NCBI GenBank assembly: GCA_963576725.1
Contig: OY755240.1
Span: 32,554,620 to 32,618,619, forward strand
Source of the DNA: Azorinus chamasolen
Taxonomy: Eukaryota > Mollusca > Bivalvia > Cardiida > Solecurtidae
DNA: 64,000 nt
Reading direction: 5' to 3'
Shown here piece by piece: positions 47,601-50,600 of the stretch. The notes under the pieces were generated by a model. The model saw only the letters and a program-made list of their open reading frames with translations, was not told the origin of the DNA and searched no databases. The position numbers and the translations under genes were made by a program. How positions within the stretch are numbered: the stretch's first letter is position 1; each line of letters starts with the position of its first letter.

Positions 47601-50600
47601 TGTTACATGAGTAGTTGATGTCACAAACTTTGATTTGCAATCAAAGCTGCCGTGTGGGGGTATTCATCACCATTAGTGATAGCTCTAGTTTGGTCCTGTT
47701 ACATGAGTAGTTGATGTCACAAACTTGGATTTGCAATCCAAGCTGCCGTGTGGGGGTATTCATCACCGTTAGTGATAGCTCTAGTTTGGTCCTGTTACAT
47801 GGGTAGTTGGTGTCACAAACTTGGATTTGCAATCAAAGCTGCCGTGTGGGGGTATTCATCACCGTTAGTGATAGCTCTAGTTTGGTCCTGTTACATGGGT
47901 AGTTGGTGTCACAAACTTGGATTTGCAATCAAAGCTGCCGTGTGGGGGTATTCATCACCGTTAGTGATAGCTCTAGTTTGGTCCTGTTACATGGGTAGTT
48001 GGTGTCACAAACTTGGATTTGCAATCCAAGCTGCCGTGTGGGGGTATTCATCACCGTTAGTGATAGCTCTAGTTTGGTCCTGTTACATGGGTAGTTGGTG
48101 TCACAAACTTGGATTTGCAATCAAAGCTGCCGTGTGGGGGTATTCATCACCATTAGTGATAGCTCTAGTTTGGTCCTGTTACATGAGTAGTTGATGTCAC
48201 AAACTTGGATTTGCAATCAAAGCTGCCGTGTGGGGGTATTCATCACCATTAGTGATAGCTCTAGTTTGGTCCTGTTACATGAGTAGTTGATGTCACAAAC
48301 TTGGATTTGCAATCAAAGCTGCCGTGTGGGGGTATTCATCACCGTTAGTGATAGCTCTAGTTTGGTCCTGTTACATGGGTAGTTGGTGTCACAAACTTGG
48401 ATTTGCAATCCAAGCTGCCGTGTGGGGGTATTCATCACCGTTAGTGATAGCTCTAGTTTGGTCCTGTTACATGGGTAGTTGGTGTCACAAACTTGGATTT
48501 GCAATCAAAGCTGCCGTGTGGGGGTATTCATCACCGTTAGTGATAGCTCTAGTTTGGTCCTGTTACATGGGTAGTTGATGTCACAAAGCTGCCAGGTGGG
48601 GGTATTCATCACCGTTAGTGATAGCTCTAGTTTGGTCCTGTTACATGGGTAGTTGATGTCACAAAGCTGCCGTGTGGGGGTATTCATCACCGTTAGTGAT
48701 AGCTCTAGTTTGTCACTCTTGTATATTTTTTTAAATTTCTTTTTTGTTTCAAAAAGCATTATCATAGTACCAAACAATTTGAATCTTGATGAAATGCTGC
48801 GTTATTCTGTGCCTCATCTGGGTCCAGACTGTTTGCATAGGTAATCACAGTGAAAGAGCTAACCCATCCCCGCATATGGACGCTTTTTGATGCCTCTGTA
48901 AAAGTCACTTTTTGAAACCATTGTGATAAATAGAGCAATTGTTCCACTGGAGCAAATGTTCTATTAATATAATGCTTTCAAAACTCCACAATTGTAAGCT
49001 TTCCTTTTCTCTAGTAAATGTTCTTTTTGGTAGATTTATCCAAAGAGGTTAGATCTGAAAATAGCTTATGAGGGAATGGGTTAAAGTAACCAAAATGATG
49101 CCAAATATAACATAGTTTTACAAACAGGTAGAGGGTGGAGACTGGGACTCAGAATATATACAGTAAAGATAACTACTTTTATTTCAGGATCAGTGTACAC
49201 CTGTGATGACGGCTTACAAACTAGTAACAATTAAGTTCAAATGGTTTGGATTGCAAGGCCGGGTAGAGTCATTTATAAACAAGGTAAGTTTTGCATAAAG
49301 GATTGTCATATGTAAATTTGAAACACTTTTTTGATGGCAATAAAAAAACAACAACATTTGGGTCGTAAAGGCAGGTAATGCAGAATAAAAGTGATGGCAG
49401 AAATGGTTTCAGGGTCCATGCTTATAAAGCTTTTAGTTGAGTCTGAGTTTCGTTCTCAAGCTTTTGATTGGTCAGATTTGAGTTCTCAAGCTTTTGATTG
49501 GTCAGATTTGAGCCTTTGGCTCAAATCTGACCAATCAAAAGCTTGAGAACGTTCTCAGACTCAACTAAAAGTTTTATAAGCATGGACCCAGATCTATATT
49601 ATTCCATAAGAGCAAACAGGAGCAGTCTGATCTGGGTTTATTCAGTAGGCTTATGTAGGAGTCATCTGATATTGGTCATCTCTGTTTGCAAAGGTGTTGA
49701 AAAGCATATCTATCAGCCTATGGCCGAAAGGATTAAAAGGTTGCATTAATGTATCTTGTGTGTGCCACTGGTTTTGTTAACTGAATTGTTCCACCAGATT
49801 TACCATTTTCTTCATACAAACGCTTTTTCATGCTTTTGAAAACAGAGTATACCCAGATCAGGTGGTTGCTTTAGAGACCGTCTGATCAGGGCCTGCTCTG
49901 TTTTATAATGGAATTTTAATAGATCCGACTCAGCAGGTTCTACCAATACCAAAAATTCATGGGTACATGCCATTAGAAAAATTCAGCTAATAAATATTCA
50001 TCATGATATTGTTTCTTTCATGAATATTCAACACAGGGAATAGGTTTAGGAATTAGCTATCATATGCATGGTTTCCATCAGATCTGTCTGTGCAGAAGTT
50101 CTTACCCTTATGGAGACTCAAAAAGTGTCTTAATATATTTTTATGAAACAATGAGGCCCCCCCCCCCCCCCCCCCCCCCCCGGAAATTACAGGAGAGGGT
50201 GCATATTATTTTTCCTCTTTCTGTATGTACATACATTGGTTGGTTTGTCTGTTTGGTCCCAACTTTAACATTGGCTATAATTTTGTTGCCATTACACATA
50301 TATATTTGGCATGCATGTGCAACTTACGGATGCAAACATTTTTAGGGGTGATTTATTGAGGTCAAGGTCATATCGGGGTTATAGTGTTGCACAAACACAT
50401 CTTGTTTCTTTTTCAGCAAGAGAAGCGATTATTCACAACGTTCCATCGTGAGGTATTCTGCTGGACAGACAAGTGGCATGGACTTACCATGGAGGACATC
50501 AGACGTATAGAAGACAAAACCAAGCGTGACTTAGATGAGGTATGTTGAATTGCATGTTACAGTGGTGTCTAGTTAACACAACACTTGATAGTCCTGCCTT

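Noticed and set aside
46212..48578. Long repetitive open frames of 212 and 148 residues ([13 protein letters not shown]...) and antisense partners
   Set aside because: They follow from a 96-bp unit divisible by three. Frames exist on both strands and break only at unit variants.
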